In this document: positions 33,069 through 44,699 of the stretch, piece after piece
How positions within the stretch are numbered: the stretch's first letter is position 1
How the letters are laid out: every line of letters starts with the position of its first letter
Assembly (NCBI GenBank): GCA_001695595.3
Contig: MBPM02000029.1
Location: 477,501-541,500 of the forward strand
Direction: 5' to 3'
Length of the DNA: 64,000 nucleotides
From: Plasmopara viticola
Taxonomy: Eukaryota > Oomycota > Peronosporomycetes > Peronosporales > Peronosporaceae
Position numbers and translations under genes: made by a program
Notes under the pieces: generated by a model
What the model saw: only the letters and a program-made list of their open reading frames with translations
What the model was told of the DNA's origin: nothing
Database searches by the model: none

Positions 33069-33430
33069 ACAAGTTGTTTCCTGATGCCATCGAGCTATAT
33101 AATTTCAACGGTTTCGTGAACGCCGCCAACGAGTACCCTAGGTTCGCCAACACTGGCAACGAAGATAACGACAAGCGCGAGCTGGGTGCCTTTTTGGCTC
33201 AGGCTGCTCATGAGAGCGAGCAGCCGAAGAGTATGCCCGCGATAAGTACGACGTGTGGCAGTATTGTGACAATACAACGTACCCATGCGCCCCGGGCCGT
33301 CGGTACCATGGCCGTGGTCCTATTCAGCTCTCCTGGAACTACAATTACTATAGTGCTGGCGAGGCTCTTGGCATCGACCTCCTTGATAACCCTGACACAG
33401 TCGTCAATTCCACCAACGTCTCGTGTGGTA
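33069..33430 (+). pseudogene. GH19 chitinase copy 5, truncated at both ends and frameshifted
   Basis: Homology starts at LFPDAIELYNFNGF, without the leader and first 64 or so residues. It passes AAHESE with the first catalytic Glu. A deletion of about 13 bases removes the NFKAAE segment, including the region of the second Glu, and shifts the frame at about 33,217. The other frame continues as [20 protein letters not shown] (33,253 on) through the [17 protein letters not shown] segment to about 33,426, after which similarity to the other copies stops. The 3' third is absent. It marks the outer end of the palindrome's right arm, next to single-copy sequence. Confidence 0.88.
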
Positions 33431-33838
33431 ACTTGCGGCGCGCCAGCACGAGCGCAACTGCGAGGCCGCCTGCAGTTCCTTTCGTTTCGTGATTTGTTCA
33501 TTGATTTGCAATGCAAAACGAACTCGCGTAGCCCCAGTAGCAGTTTCCTTCGGCCGCACCACCTACCCAGTCTCAGCTGTGGCGTCTTTCCACGCACTTC
33601 ATCGCCTTGGGTTGAACTTGCCACGTCTATACCTTCCAAGTACTGCACTTTGAAAGTCAATAGTTACAGATGACATACATGAAAGGGTTAACTGCACACC
33701 ACTCAGAATGAATGTTTGCGCGCATTCGTTAAGCGAATCAGCATGCAACCAACTCAACGACAAACTATACAGAAACGCGTTATATTGATTTTTTCATCTC
33801 AATGGTAGCGCTAAAAATGCATAAGGATCAAAGCTTCG
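33430..33838. other. Intergenic, beyond palindrome breakpoint
   Basis: GC-richer than its surroundings at 33,430-33,620. Open minus frame to 33,660 without a recognised motif. It probably includes the 3' UTR of the H+-ATPase, which ends at 33,839 on the minus strand. Confidence 0.5.
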
Positions 33839-36800
33839 TTAAACGGTCAGACTGGCGCGGAGGGAGCGCTGCGTGTTCGTCACTGCAGAGTGCCTCATTG
33901 TCGGGTGCCCCGCATTGATGCGCTCAGTGAATGCCTTGGACTTGTACGTGTTCTTTGTCAAGACGTAATTGACCATGAACTTGATCAGGTCAAGCGGGAA
34001 TTGCCAAACAAGGGCCCAAAGCCACGCAATAAGCGTGTAGCCACCGCCGCATCCGATTACAGCAATACGGTCAGCCGGGTAGCCACCAAACCCGATCCAC
34101 CCAATCACCGAGGCAACTACTTGGGCAAAGACAAAGGCAATTAGCAGCAAATTGCATGGCTTTTCCGCAAAGAACCAGTTGTTGCTGCCGGCAGTACGGG
34201 TCACGAAAATCAACGCCTGACCGGAGATTGATACTTGAAGATATACCAGTGAACGCAACACGCCTTCTTTGCGCTGAATGCCAGGGCCGATCATTTCGTT
34301 GTCGCGTGTCCATGTAGAGTTCCAGTTGCTAAAGCCCCACACGTACTGACAAAAGCTGACCTGATTCGTGATGGGCACCTCGTCGTTGCCGATAAATTCC
34401 ACACCATTCCCCAGCTGAGCAGCATTAAAAACGTCGTAGTTACCTCCGTAGGCTACCCCGCCAATGCCCAGAGTGTACTCGTACACATACTGATTGTATG
34501 CTGTCTCTGCAGACGGCGTGGCATCGTTTGGCAAGTCGTTCAATTTCACTTCCGCAAGGTCCTCGAAAAGTTTTGATCGTGAATCGTACTTTTCCTGGTA
34601 CTGCGTCCAGTATGCACTAATGGCGCCGTTACGGAAAGTGCCCACATCAGAAACGCTTGCTGACTGCTTCACGCTACCCGTCATTTCACCGCATCCGGTC
34701 GAATTGTTAACCAATACGCACGCTTGGTACTGGTCTTGAAAAAAGTCGTGGCATTCCTTTTTCATGCAGTCCACACAGAGATTCTCAACGCCTGTCCCCT
34801 CAAAACCATTCGAGTTGTTTATGACTGCAAACAGCACAATAGTTGACAACGTCAGCCATAGGCCGAATGCGATGGACGAAATAAACACCTCCTTCAGCTT
34901 CCACGAGTCAGGGTAAGGAGAAGCCTTGACGTTGTCCTTTGAGATCGTCAAGATCGTACCATCGTTTAGAATAGCCAGAATCACAACAAGAATCGGAGGG
35001 AAGTACCAGTTCCAAGCAACCGTCAGGATTCCGAATGTAAACACGATACGCACTGTCATGGCGATCGAGTACATGGCATAGTTTTTCATACGCAAGAAAA
35101 TTTCACGACTCATGCGAATTGCCGTGATGATCACACTCAGACCGGGCGAGACAAGAACGATATCAGCAGCAGCACGCGCAGCATCCGTCGCGTCATCCAC
35201 AGCAATACCAATGTCGGCTTGAGCCAGGGCTGGGGCATCGTTCACACCGTCACCTGTCATGCCCACCACCTTGTTCAATGACTGCAGGTGCTTAACAATT
35301 TCAAATTTGTGCTCTGGGAAGACTTGAGCGAAACCATCGGTATCGTAGATCATCTGAGCCAAGTTCAGTCCAGGAGGCGGAGCAGTGTTGAAGAAAGATG
35401 TGTCAAGAATGTTGGTTGGCATTCCTAGTTGACGGCACGTCTCTACGGCAATGGCCTTCTGGTCACCCGTCACCATCTTCACTGCAACGCCGAGAGCAAT
35501 GGCCCTTTTTACTGTGTCCGCAGTGTCGTGACGAGGCGGGTCGAACAGCGGTAATAGACCGATCATCTGCCACTCACACTCCTCCACAGGAACATCGCCA
35601 CTGCGAGAGATACCAACACCCAAACCACGGTAGCCGCGGGAAGCAAACTCGTTGATGCGATCTTCAACCTCCACGCGCAGCTTGTCAGCGTTCACATCCA
35701 TGTCTAGGACGACTTGAGGGGCGCCCTTCACAGCTCGAAAAATCTCACCCGTCCTGTTGTCTTTAAGCTTTGCAATCGTGCGCTTCGTTGTAGGATCAAA
35801 TGGCGTGTAATGCAGTAGAGTATACTCATCCCACATCGTGTCCTTGCCTGGATACGTGTTATGACACACAACGTCAATAGCCTCGTTGTTCTCCAAACGA
35901 GCTGACAGGGCACCGTACTTGAGAATGTCACCTGCGGTAAAGTTGTTGTACGGAATCAAGTTGTCCATGTCCACAGAGAGCTTGTTCAACGTAAGTGTAC
36001 CCGTCTTGTCCGAGCACAGTATCTCCATAGAAGCCATTTCTTCAATACATGTCAGCCGAGTCACGATAGCATTCTCTTTAGCTAGAGCCGAAGACCCGAT
36101 TGCCAATGTAACCGATAAGACAGTCGGCATGGCGACAGGAATTCCACCCACGATCAGCACTAAAATGTTAGCCACACCAAGACACCCGTCCGTTACGATC
36201 ACGCAAGGATTCTGCGATGACCGTCCAGCCATCTGCACCAGTAGTTCCACAATGCACCAGAACCCGATCGACACCATGCAGAAGTTTCCAACCGTAGTGA
36301 GCACCATCTGTAGACGACCATGCGACTCCGCAGACGCGATTTTTTCAGCAGCGCGGCCCAGGAACGTGTTTGCACCCGTGCTGGTCACAACAGCTTCAAT
36401 TTCACCCTGCTTCACCACAGACCCCGAGTAGCCCTCGTCACCTTCGCGCTTTGTGACCGGCAACGACTCACCCGTCAGCGAAGACTGATCCACCTTGACT
36501 GCGTCACCCTCAAGGAACTTGAGATCGGCAGGAATTACATCACCCAGACGCACACGCAGCACGTCGCCAGGGACGAGCAAATCGGCTGGAATGTTTTTGA
36601 TCTCACCATCTCGAAACACTTTTGCCTCGGGTGCCAATTGGCCCATCAGTGCCGACACGGCATCACCAGCTTGAACTTCTTCGATATAACCAATGCAAGC
36701 GTTTAGCAATAGCAGGAACAAAATCAGTGCAAAGTCGGCATAGTCCAGCAACACAATCGACAGAATAGCAGCCACTTCCATAGCCCACGACAGCGGATTC

Positions 36801-37045
36801 CACATAAAGCCTAAGAAAAGGGTCAATTTGTTGACCTTTTCTTCCGGGAGCTTGTTCGGGCCATGCTCGGCTAGTCGTTTCTCAGCCTCGTGCGACGTCA
36901 GACCTTCGCGAGACGTCTTCAGTTTGTCCAGAGCGGCGTTCAGCGGGACTTGAGCCCATTGGATCTGACCAACGTCGTTCGTGTAATTCTTGACGTCGTT
37001 GGGGGTCGCCATGGACATGTACGAGTTACCAGCGGTACTAGCCAT
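33839..37045 (-). CDS. PMA1: Plasma-membrane P-type H+-ATPase (P3A)
   Basis: A 1,068-residue proton pump that uses ATP to expel H+ and energise the plasma membrane. All family landmarks are intact: M1-M2 at about 84-120, actuator loop TGES (191-194), M4 PVAMP (303-307), phosphorylation site CSDKTGTLT with Asp346, KGAP (440-443), DPPR (502-505), MVTGDQ (524-529), TGDGVNDAPAL (597-607), and M6 ILNDGT (692-697) with the conserved proton-site Asp at 695. Between M7 (ends near 741) and M8 (starts near 930) lies a loop of about 185 residues, far longer than in plants or fungi, with cysteines at 757, 760, 765, 776, 785 and 899. Phytophthora pumps are known for such an insertion and for this length. 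The C-terminal tail after M10 is short (about 40 residues), so plant-type autoinhibition by a long tail is unlikely. The frame is uninterrupted, with no introns. The gene symbol follows oomycete usage. Confidence 0.97.
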   Translation of the reverse strand: MASTAGNSYMSMATPNDVKNYTNDVGQIQWAQVPLNAALDKLKTSREGLTSHEAEKRLAEHGPNKLPEEKVNKLTLFLGFMWNPLSWAMEVAAILSIVLLDYADFALILFLLLLNACIGYIEEVQAGDAVSALMGQLAPEAKVFRDGEIKNIPADLLVPGDVLRVRLGDVIPADLKFLEGDAVKVDQSSLTGESLPVTKREGDEGYSGSVVKQGEIEAVVTSTGANTFLGRAAEKIASAESHGRLQMVLTTVGNFCMVSIGFWCIVELLVQMAGRSSQNPCVIVTDGCLGVANILVLIVGGIPVAMPTVLSVTLAIGSSALAKENAIVTRLTCIEEMASMEILCSDKTGTLTLNKLSVDMDNLIPYNNFTAGDILKYGALSARLENNEAIDVVCHNTYPGKDTMWDEYTLLHYTPFDPTTKRTIAKLKDNRTGEIFRAVKGAPQVVLDMDVNADKLRVEVEDRINEFASRGYRGLGVGISRSGDVPVEECEWQMIGLLPLFDPPRHDTADTVKRAIALGVAVKMVTGDQKAIAVETCRQLGMPTNILDTSFFNTAPPPGLNLAQMIYDTDGFAQVFPEHKFEIVKHLQSLNKVVGMTGDGVNDAPALAQADIGIAVDDATDAARAAADIVLVSPGLSVIITAIRMSREIFLRMKNYAMYSIAMTVRIVFTFGILTVAWNWYFPPILVVILAILNDGTILTISKDNVKASPYPDSWKLKEVFISSIAFGLWLTLSTIVLFAVINNSNGFEGTGVENLCVDCMKKECHDFFQDQYQACVLVNNSTGCGEMTGSVKQSASVSDVGTFRNGAISAYWTQYQEKYDSRSKLFEDLAEVKLNDLPNDATPSAETAYNQYVYEYTLGIGGVAYGGNYDVFNAAQLGNGVEFIGNDEVPITNQVSFCQYVWGFSNWNSTWTRDNEMIGPGIQRKEGVLRSLVYLQVSISGQALIFVTRTAGSNNWFFAEKPCNLLLIAFVFAQVVASVIGWIGFGGYPADRIAVIGCGGGYTLIAWLWALVWQFPLDLIKFMVNYVLTKNTYKSKAFTERINAGHPTMRHSAVTNTQRSLRASLTV

Positions 37046-37158
37046 GATGGAAAGTGTCTAGTCTTGTGCAGTGTCCAAGGGTTTAGACCGTTACGGTGTA
37101 TTCAGCAAGTCTCTCGATAGAAAACGGACGACAGGAGGCGAACACCGTAGGACTTTGG

Positions 37159-37172
37159 AAATTGTAGAATGA
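37159..37172 (-). promoter_or_regulatory. Oomycete Inr core promoter of the H+-ATPase
   Basis: On the minus strand TCATTCTACAATTT fits the oomycete initiator core TCATTYYNCAWTTT at every position; only the preceding GC is TT. It lies 114 bp before the ATG, a usual distance for this element, and should mark the transcription start. Confidence 0.8.
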
Positions 37173-37199
37173 AAATCGAAGCGAAGAGTGGCAGAAATC

Positions 37200-40100
37200 G
37201 AGGTTTTTCGACCTGCTACGCTTGGCCCGTTTGTGCTTTCCACCTGGCACTGATCGACACGGTGGTCACATCAAGGTTTAAAAAAACTGCATACGTTCGA
37301 CACGTTGCGGTAGATTTATGTCAAGGTTGCTTCTTCTCTATCCACAGCTGCAGATCCCAAGGATTGTGAGCTCGACATTTTAAAACGTGTCACACTTACT
37401 AATGTATAACGTAGTTTTGTAGTATAGACAGCGAACCCAGGCCAGCTGAGGACCGTCAGCTATTGTATATGGTGAGGAAACGCGCGCTAGAAGGGTTAGG
37501 CTAGTGGTAAATAGCAGGCATCTCTGGTATAAAAAGCAAAGCGTACGTGAAGGGGTCCAAAATCTAGCAAACTTTTACATGACCGTGCAGTGGAAAAGAC
37601 GGGTGGCAGTAATGCTGCGACGGTGTCTCTTTGAAACGTAGGGCTCCACGCAGAAAGAAGACCATTTGCAACACGCAAGCGACGACAGCTCGACTGACTA
37701 GTGGTCTAGGCGATCCATTCTTCTACCAGCTGGTAATCAATTCGAGGTAACCCTGCACGTAGCGTCCCTCTCAAAAGTGAAGTGAGTATGGGGAAACGCC
37801 AGATACATGCGGAGTTGCCAGTACTCCTGTATAAATTACACTTTTTGTACGATTGATTCAGCCAATAGAGCCAGAAATGGCAATTTGTCGATCAACCACC
37901 CCATGTTTTGCTGACATATTGTCCTTCTCGTATAGATGTCGCTAACTGAAGCTATACCGAAGCATTCAGTAGACAGATAGACACTGGCCCCTATCGGAAT
38001 TTATACCGGTTTGCATTTGAAAAATAAATAATTTATGTCTATATTACATGTAAAATTCAGTAATTACAAGCAAATGTAAGGTAAATATTGTTCCGGCTTA
38101 CATCTGCAATCTGTTGTAAACATTTAGACCGAAACGGGTGGACGGTTGTTCACATGAAATTGTGTATGCCTCTTCTGCGCAAGATGATGTGTAACCCTAT
38201 CACGCTTAGTAACACTCGAAGTCTATGCGGTAAATTAGATGGGTAAAATAGATAGCTGGACACTTACCCTTTACTCGAGAACTCAGTGCCCTGGGTCACA
38301 TGAAGGAGAAGTAAAGACACGCTCTTTCGGGTGAATATTAAGCTCCACCAGCGCTCGCGCTTTTTTGCGAGCAAGCAAAGAAATGCAAACTGCACTAGCA
38401 TTTTAATCGGTCGAGGAAGCGAACGGCTTTGATTGCAAGGGCGCGAAATAGCTTATTCTTGTGCTTTTTGAAGTCAGGATGAGCAGCACATATCGCTAGT
38501 CTCTTCAATAGATATTACTGCTTCCGACAGCCATGATGGTCCCGATGGCAGGATGAGAAAAAGCACTAAAATGTGACTCGTACAGCCAATACTACCCTGT
38601 TAAATGAACAGTTGCAGCTAATGTCACTAAATTGCTCCGACGTATGTCTGCTCACAACGAGACTGGTCGATGATAATGCTGACGTCCTTTGCTGTTGCTT
38701 TGATAATTAGACCGGTGGGAGTCCTTGCAGCAAAGCAAGGCAATGTACTTTTACTATAAATTGTGTCCCTTTAAAGTGCTTCTGCATTCTGCATATGAAT
38801 GGATGCTCTGAAAAGGCCTACAGCTGCAGCTGTACATTTCGCCACACGGTACAGTGCAGGCATAGTCTGCGCCAAATAAAATAAGTGTACACTTATTCGG
38901 ATGGCATGGTCCTCTGTCGTGCCTCTGTAAATATATAACGCTTACGCACATTTGAATTAAGGACCTTTTCTCAATACTATCTTAAGCTCGACATGCGCGA
39001 TGTTACATCATTTCCGTATGGCAGGCGTTGAGACACTGCCACAAAACGGAGAGATAGGTAGAGGTTTGACCACGAGCACATAAATTTTATTCTGAACACA
39101 GTGTAAGTCAGTTATACTCGTACATTCCACTCCTGCATAGTGATGCATGAGAGATGGCATATGAAGTAATGACTGCCGCTATATATTGCTCTGTTTGTGC
39201 TATGCTTTAGCTTATTTGCTTCATTTAGGTGTGCACTATGCAATGTGTTGTGTGAGCATAGGTGGAGGCAAGAGATCGCATTGTTCTACAATTAGCACTT
39301 TCTGGGCTAAGTGAGCTTTAGGACGATTGAGCGCGAAAATAGTATTCGAAAAAGAAAAGCTATTGATTGCAAGAGTTCAAATACTCAATTCCCTTTGAAG
39401 AAAGGGTTTAACTTTAGTCGGAGACCAGGGATCATCTATATGAAGTTTCACGAAGCATGCACGACATTAAGAGTACAAGGAGGTTTAAGAGTGATTTGAT
39501 TATGATCCACCTGGTCGTGTGTAACAAAAAAGGTATTCTGACAATGGCGTCACTTTCACTGCAGCTCAACAAGCATAACACGTCTAATTATACTGTGAGC
39601 ATGATACCGGTACCTAACTCCATCGACAAATTTTGATGAGCAGCGGCGAATTTTGAAAACATACAGCAATGGAAGCCTTTTTTACCTCACCAACTAGCAA
39701 AAAATGTCAGTGCGGGATCGAAAGAGGAAAGCTGTGTCTAGCGTCGCAGATCGTCACTTAAAAATAAACAAAGCTTGTGGCATTATGGTCCTTTATACCT
39801 ACAACAAATGATGCGAACGACAAGCCGATTAGTATCCAGTGTATCAGTCAGCGCAAAAATCGTCCCCAGCCCCATGGTCCGAACTGGAGAGTAGCCAGCT
39901 TTATTACATAAAGCAGCATGGTAGCAAATAGAACTGGTGCTGCAATTATAAACATGATAATACAGCATATCAGAAGCGTACTCTCAAGCATCAATTAAAG
40001 TTTGGTTGACTGTTAAGTATGAACTTTTAATGGTCCCAAGCAAGATTATTCATCGTAAATCTCATCAATCGTCATACAACTACTAGATGCAACATAGATC

Positions 40101-40800
40101 GTATATGTTCACGCTTGACTCGTGTTCAATACAACTTGTCAAACTCCTACTAAGATTACCTTGTTTGTGTTGTACAATTATCACAATAATGCCAGCAGCT
40201 GCTATCTACAATTCTGCTGTGTGCAAAAAAGTAACAATAGACACACAACGAGGAAAGAACAGCAATAGAAATAGAAGACAAATTTGACTGACATATAATC
40301 ATGGTAAAGTAGGGGTATCAGCACCAAGATGTGATTCAAATTTGGCATTGTTAGTATCGACTTCGTCTTGAAAACCAGCCTTTTCTGCCTCCATAACTAG
40401 TCTTGCCTCACATTGAAGTGTTACACATCCAGCACTTCCGTATATGGACTTATCACTGAGGGCCGCTAGTTTCAACTTATTCACCCCCTTTTGTGCTCTG
40501 TTTGCGTGCTTCATCTGGCTGAACGGAAGTCAATATATGAAATACGCTGTGATAATACTATTATGATACACTATCTATGTCTGTCCTAAAGAATCGACGA
40601 CGGCACCAGCAAACGCCGCGATACTACCGTAAATCTCAAATACGTAAGATGAAGCGTACAACCACGGCTTTGAAGTGCCAAGTGCTAGACTTTTTTTATT
40701 CGGGAATTGCACAAGTTTTCGGCGAATGACATGGCAAAAAGCATTCAAGATGTCGACAAGGCTACCGATCGTAGCGTAACACAGAAAGCGAGACCATTTT
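37200..40800. other. No recognised gene (3.6 kb)
   Basis: Frames are all below 75 codons on both strands (for example 39,311-39,499 plus, 40,299-40,514 minus) and show no motif. I saw no repeat shared with the chitinase modules or the copia remnants. The proximal part will include the H+-ATPase promoter. This is the longest stretch in the window without any assigned content. Confidence 0.5.
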
Positions 40801-42800
40801 GGACGCTAAAAAAACATGGACCGGGATATAAGCTACAATTAAGTAATTGAGGCGCAAAGGCCCCTCTAAGTCATCAGTGAGCTCCATAAAAGCCAATGTA
40901 TGATGGACCAGAGTCGTCCGATGCGTTGTGACGCTACATGGACAAGACTACGTTACCTACGCAGAGATGACGACGTAATGGATAAATGCTTGAAGCTTGA
41001 CGTCTGATGGACCTGGAGAATGTCCGTGACGTCCGTGCACGTGGAACATCGAAGAGTTAAAATATGCAAGCTCACCATCCAAAATTCATACAAATCTTGT
41101 CTTTTTATTATAACTGTGATCAAGACATCGAATGTATAGTAATAATACTATTACAGAGGTCATTGCTATTGTTCTAATTAAAGGTGCTTTCCACCTAGTC
41201 AATTGGAGCAAGCGACCGCTTGTTTGAAAGGTGGAGTAAGGTGTGACTTTCTTAAAAAGTGGTGAAGTGCTTTTTTTAGATTTTGCGCAGAACGATTCAA
41301 ATCATCAGAAAGGATCAGTGATATACATATTTCTTTAAAAAAAGTATGTTATGTTTTTTGCAAACCTCCACCAACTTTCAATTTCGATTTTGACGCCAAA
41401 CCACCACGAGTCGGATACAGGCATCGAAAAACTAGTCGATGCATATTAGCCACCAATAATCTCACTTTTTACCAGATTTTTGCTAGTGCATGGCGATCCG
41501 GTCACGACCAAACGAAAGCCGCACCAGTGACATCGACTGGCGATGTTGGGGTAACGATGCATGCACACCAGTAGCCGAATCGCAGCAAATATCAGCCTGA
41601 CTGGTGGCGACTACAACTTGTGGCGCTCTGATTTTGATGCTTCAAAACATGCTACCGCCATCTTCGAGTTGAAAAATGGTGCACAGCTTTGGTGCTATAA
41701 CCAGAGTCATCGCTTGGCTCGAAGAAGGTTGTGATGGCTGGATTCAAGGGCAATTTTATAAAATCATAAAGTAATGCTACTGTAGCCCATCTCGACCGAG
41801 TACTTTCACAGTTGTCCAGGTGTCAATACATAATGACATGTCGAAGCACCGTTTGCACTGCAGAAATGTGAATACGAGACATTATTTTCGCACCAGATCT
41901 ACCGCAAGTTGACCAAAGCAGAAGCGTTTAACGTGCTGCCATCTGATGCAGCGGGATTCGACTAGCTTGTAAAAAGTAAATAACGTGGAAGCAAGTTATC
42001 GCTGGCCTACGTTTGACAGACCATGCACGTCAAAAGGATGAACCACTTAATCCAGCGAGAAGTCGCATTCGTCGAACAACGTGACGTCCAGGGTAAAATG
42101 ACCCGCGATCCAAGTCGCGGAATTCTGTCACACGAAAAGATCAAGATGTTAACGTGCAGGCTACGTCACGGTAGACTAAAGTCACGCTAAATAATGTGTA
42201 GTTAAAATATCTTTGGGAAACCCTCCGCAGTATCTAGCTTACGACATCTCAACAGTGACGACCGTAAGGACCACCAGCTATTGCGCAGTGTGATGGTCAC
42301 CAAAGGGCAAAGCTGACTTACCGTGTAAAGTTGCTAGTACAAGGTTCGAAAGAAAATGACTGAGCTTTTGAGAGCAATCCCAACTAGTGGACACTCTTAA
42401 CACACTATATTGCATGAACAATTAAATTGTCCGAATAATACCATAAAAAATAGAATGACACAGCAGCTAAACTCGGAAAAGTGCGTGTGCCAGTGCTGAC
42501 CTAATACATTGGCAATGAGAAGAAGGGTTGCTTGAAAGGAAAAGGCCAGTCACGTCAGGAAAGCGCCATACAATGTTGTTACATAAACCTCAAATTTAGT
42601 GCAAAGTCGACACTAAGCTTATATGCTTCGGCGACCAGCTTCACGTGGCTTCTGGAGACGTCTTTAAGTTGTGAGTGTATCGCATGTGGATATTTTTAAT
42701 ATCTAAGCCTAAACTAGGCATCATGGCAAATGAGACTTTACCCAGGATGACTTCAAGCAATATAAGGCCATACTGAGGTTCAAAAATTAAGCGCAAGACG
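40800..42800 (+). mobile_element. Probable Ty1/copia gag/protease remnant
   Basis: At about 41,600 the plus strand reads LTGGDYNLWRSDFDAS, like the 'L(N/D)GxNYxxW' start of copia Gag. The stretch 41.95-42.5 kb is repeated in direct orientation at 49.87-50.33 kb. It lies upstream of a clear copia RT piece on the same strand. No intact domain. Confidence 0.45.
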
Positions 42801-42809
42801 TACGGATCG

Positions 42810-44400
42810 TTTAGAAATCAAAGCATGTCTTGTGGCAGTAGACATCAAGTTGAAGTACAGCAACAACCGCACAGAATCATTCTTGGCTTTAGTGATAATT
42901 GAACATTGTGTATCTATTACTTTGGCTGTGTATTTGAAAGCATTACTAGACCGGCTCGATGTAATTACAGCATCTTCGTACGATGTAATGACAAAAAATT
43001 TGTGCCTTCACGTGTTGAGTTTGATTGCGACTTGTAATGCCTGGAGCTAAGAAAAATTGGTTTAGCGCGAGCGTCATGCGTTTGCAGCGAGACCTTTAAC
43101 AGATATGCTTGCTCTAATTGCTGTAAAATATTGGCTACGGCCTAAGTATTTGCATCACGATTGTAAAAAGTCACTGCATTTATTTTGCTGATCTAAGCGG
43201 ATAATGTTCTTTTAATTGTGGCTCAATTAGCCGAATTGCAAGCATCAAGAGGGAACTTATGGAGAAATTCGAAATGCCTTGCTTCTTGCGCTCGTTTTCA
43301 AGGCTGGGCTGGTGTACAGCGCAGACTATAGAAGTAAGATGTGTCATCGCCGATATGCGGACGACATTCTCAAGCATCTTATCATAAATGTGTGGTGAGT
43401 TCAGGAGATTAGAGCTCTCGACTAATCTCAAGCAACACGTCGACTAAGGTGAGCGCACGGAAGCGAAGTTCCATGTCTAGATGTCTGTGACACAACCACA
43501 CATTGCTTTTACTGCAGGCATTATGCTCCTTTCATAGGTTTTCTCAAGAGGAGCACAGTACCGCGATGAAGTGTATCGCTTTCCTGTCTACTATAAGCCA
43601 TGTTACATGTCGTCTGTTTAAAGCCCGGTGATCAGGTAGGCTTGTGGAGTAGACTTAACTGGTGACCAATCCAATTGCAAGTCAACAAGCTAAATCTGGC
43701 AATTCAATGATATGAGTGGGCTCGATGCCCCCTTCTGAAAATCGAGTGGCAGCGGGTAAATCAGAACCAGTGTTTACGATTCTTGATTGCGACCAGCCAT
43801 GCATTAGATCGACCGGGAGCTCAAGACATGGTCACATCACATCACGTACATCGAGATCGAATATCGTCTATCTGTAATGAGGTCAAGCGTGGAGTAGCCT
43901 AGCACGGAAAAGGGTACAGTAGAGAATCCTTTCTGCAATTTTATGGGTGCTGTGTATTGACGACCAGCGCATGAACACCGGAATTGAAAAAAAAAACGGT
44001 CACTTTCGCAAAGCAACAAGAACTAAGTCGCTGCATGACTAAACATTTTCACAACAGAGGATGAAGACCAAAAATGGACTAGTGTGGCTCTAGCAAAAAA
44101 AAGTTCCGTACATAATTAATATAAATAACAAGCGGAACCTGGTTAGACTGGCCAGCTATGATCCACAGTATCGATCGCAATTTGATAGCCATCGTTTATC
44201 TAAATTTCAGGACTGTAGAGTCACATCAGAAGACAGATTTCGTAATATGGGCGAAGCAACGACGTGCTTTGAGCTTACACTGTTTATAAACCTTAATCAA
44301 CAAGCAGAACGGCTAAGCCTGACAGGAATTTAAGGGCCTTGTCAATGTCGTTATTTGTCATGTATAGCTCGAATTAAAAACAGAATGGAGCGCATGAATA
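42810..44400 (+). mobile_element. Ty1/copia reverse transcriptase remnant
   Basis: The frame 42,832-43,050 reads VDIKLKYSNNRTESFLALV and then LDVITASSYDVM, matching AKGFxQKYGIDYxETFAPV and LDVVTAFLYGVM of copia RT. Near 43,340 CHRRYADDILKHLI follows, matching the CQxKYxxDILKRF segment after the palm. Later parts match 54.3-54.6 kb inverted. Stops throughout. Confidence 0.75.
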
Positions 44401-44699
44401 GACTACCTGCGTTGTATGTAGACTTTATATGTCTAAAGTAGTGCATGCAAATAAGTATATTTTCAAAGTTGTCAATTTATTGGCGCTTATCCTCTAGGTC
44501 ATTCAATCATTTGAGATGGCCAACCGCCACCACTCTATCCTTGTCCAATCATCCAACACGTCCTACTATCGGCTCGTCGTCAACGTGCTTTAACTATCGC
44601 GGTATCGTGCTGGATTGGATTATGGTTCCTACTTCATATATTGATATCATTTGAATTTTATCACGCCCTTTGAATGCATAGCGGCATTAGCTGCCTTTG

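Noticed and set aside
33047..33673. 208-codon frame as a distinct protein
   Set aside because: It is a frameshifted chitinase copy 5 that reads into unrelated sequence.
35886..36706. Plus-strand frames of 181 and 128 codons inside the H+-ATPase
   Set aside because: They are antisense shadows of a highly conserved minus-strand gene and show no motif of their own.
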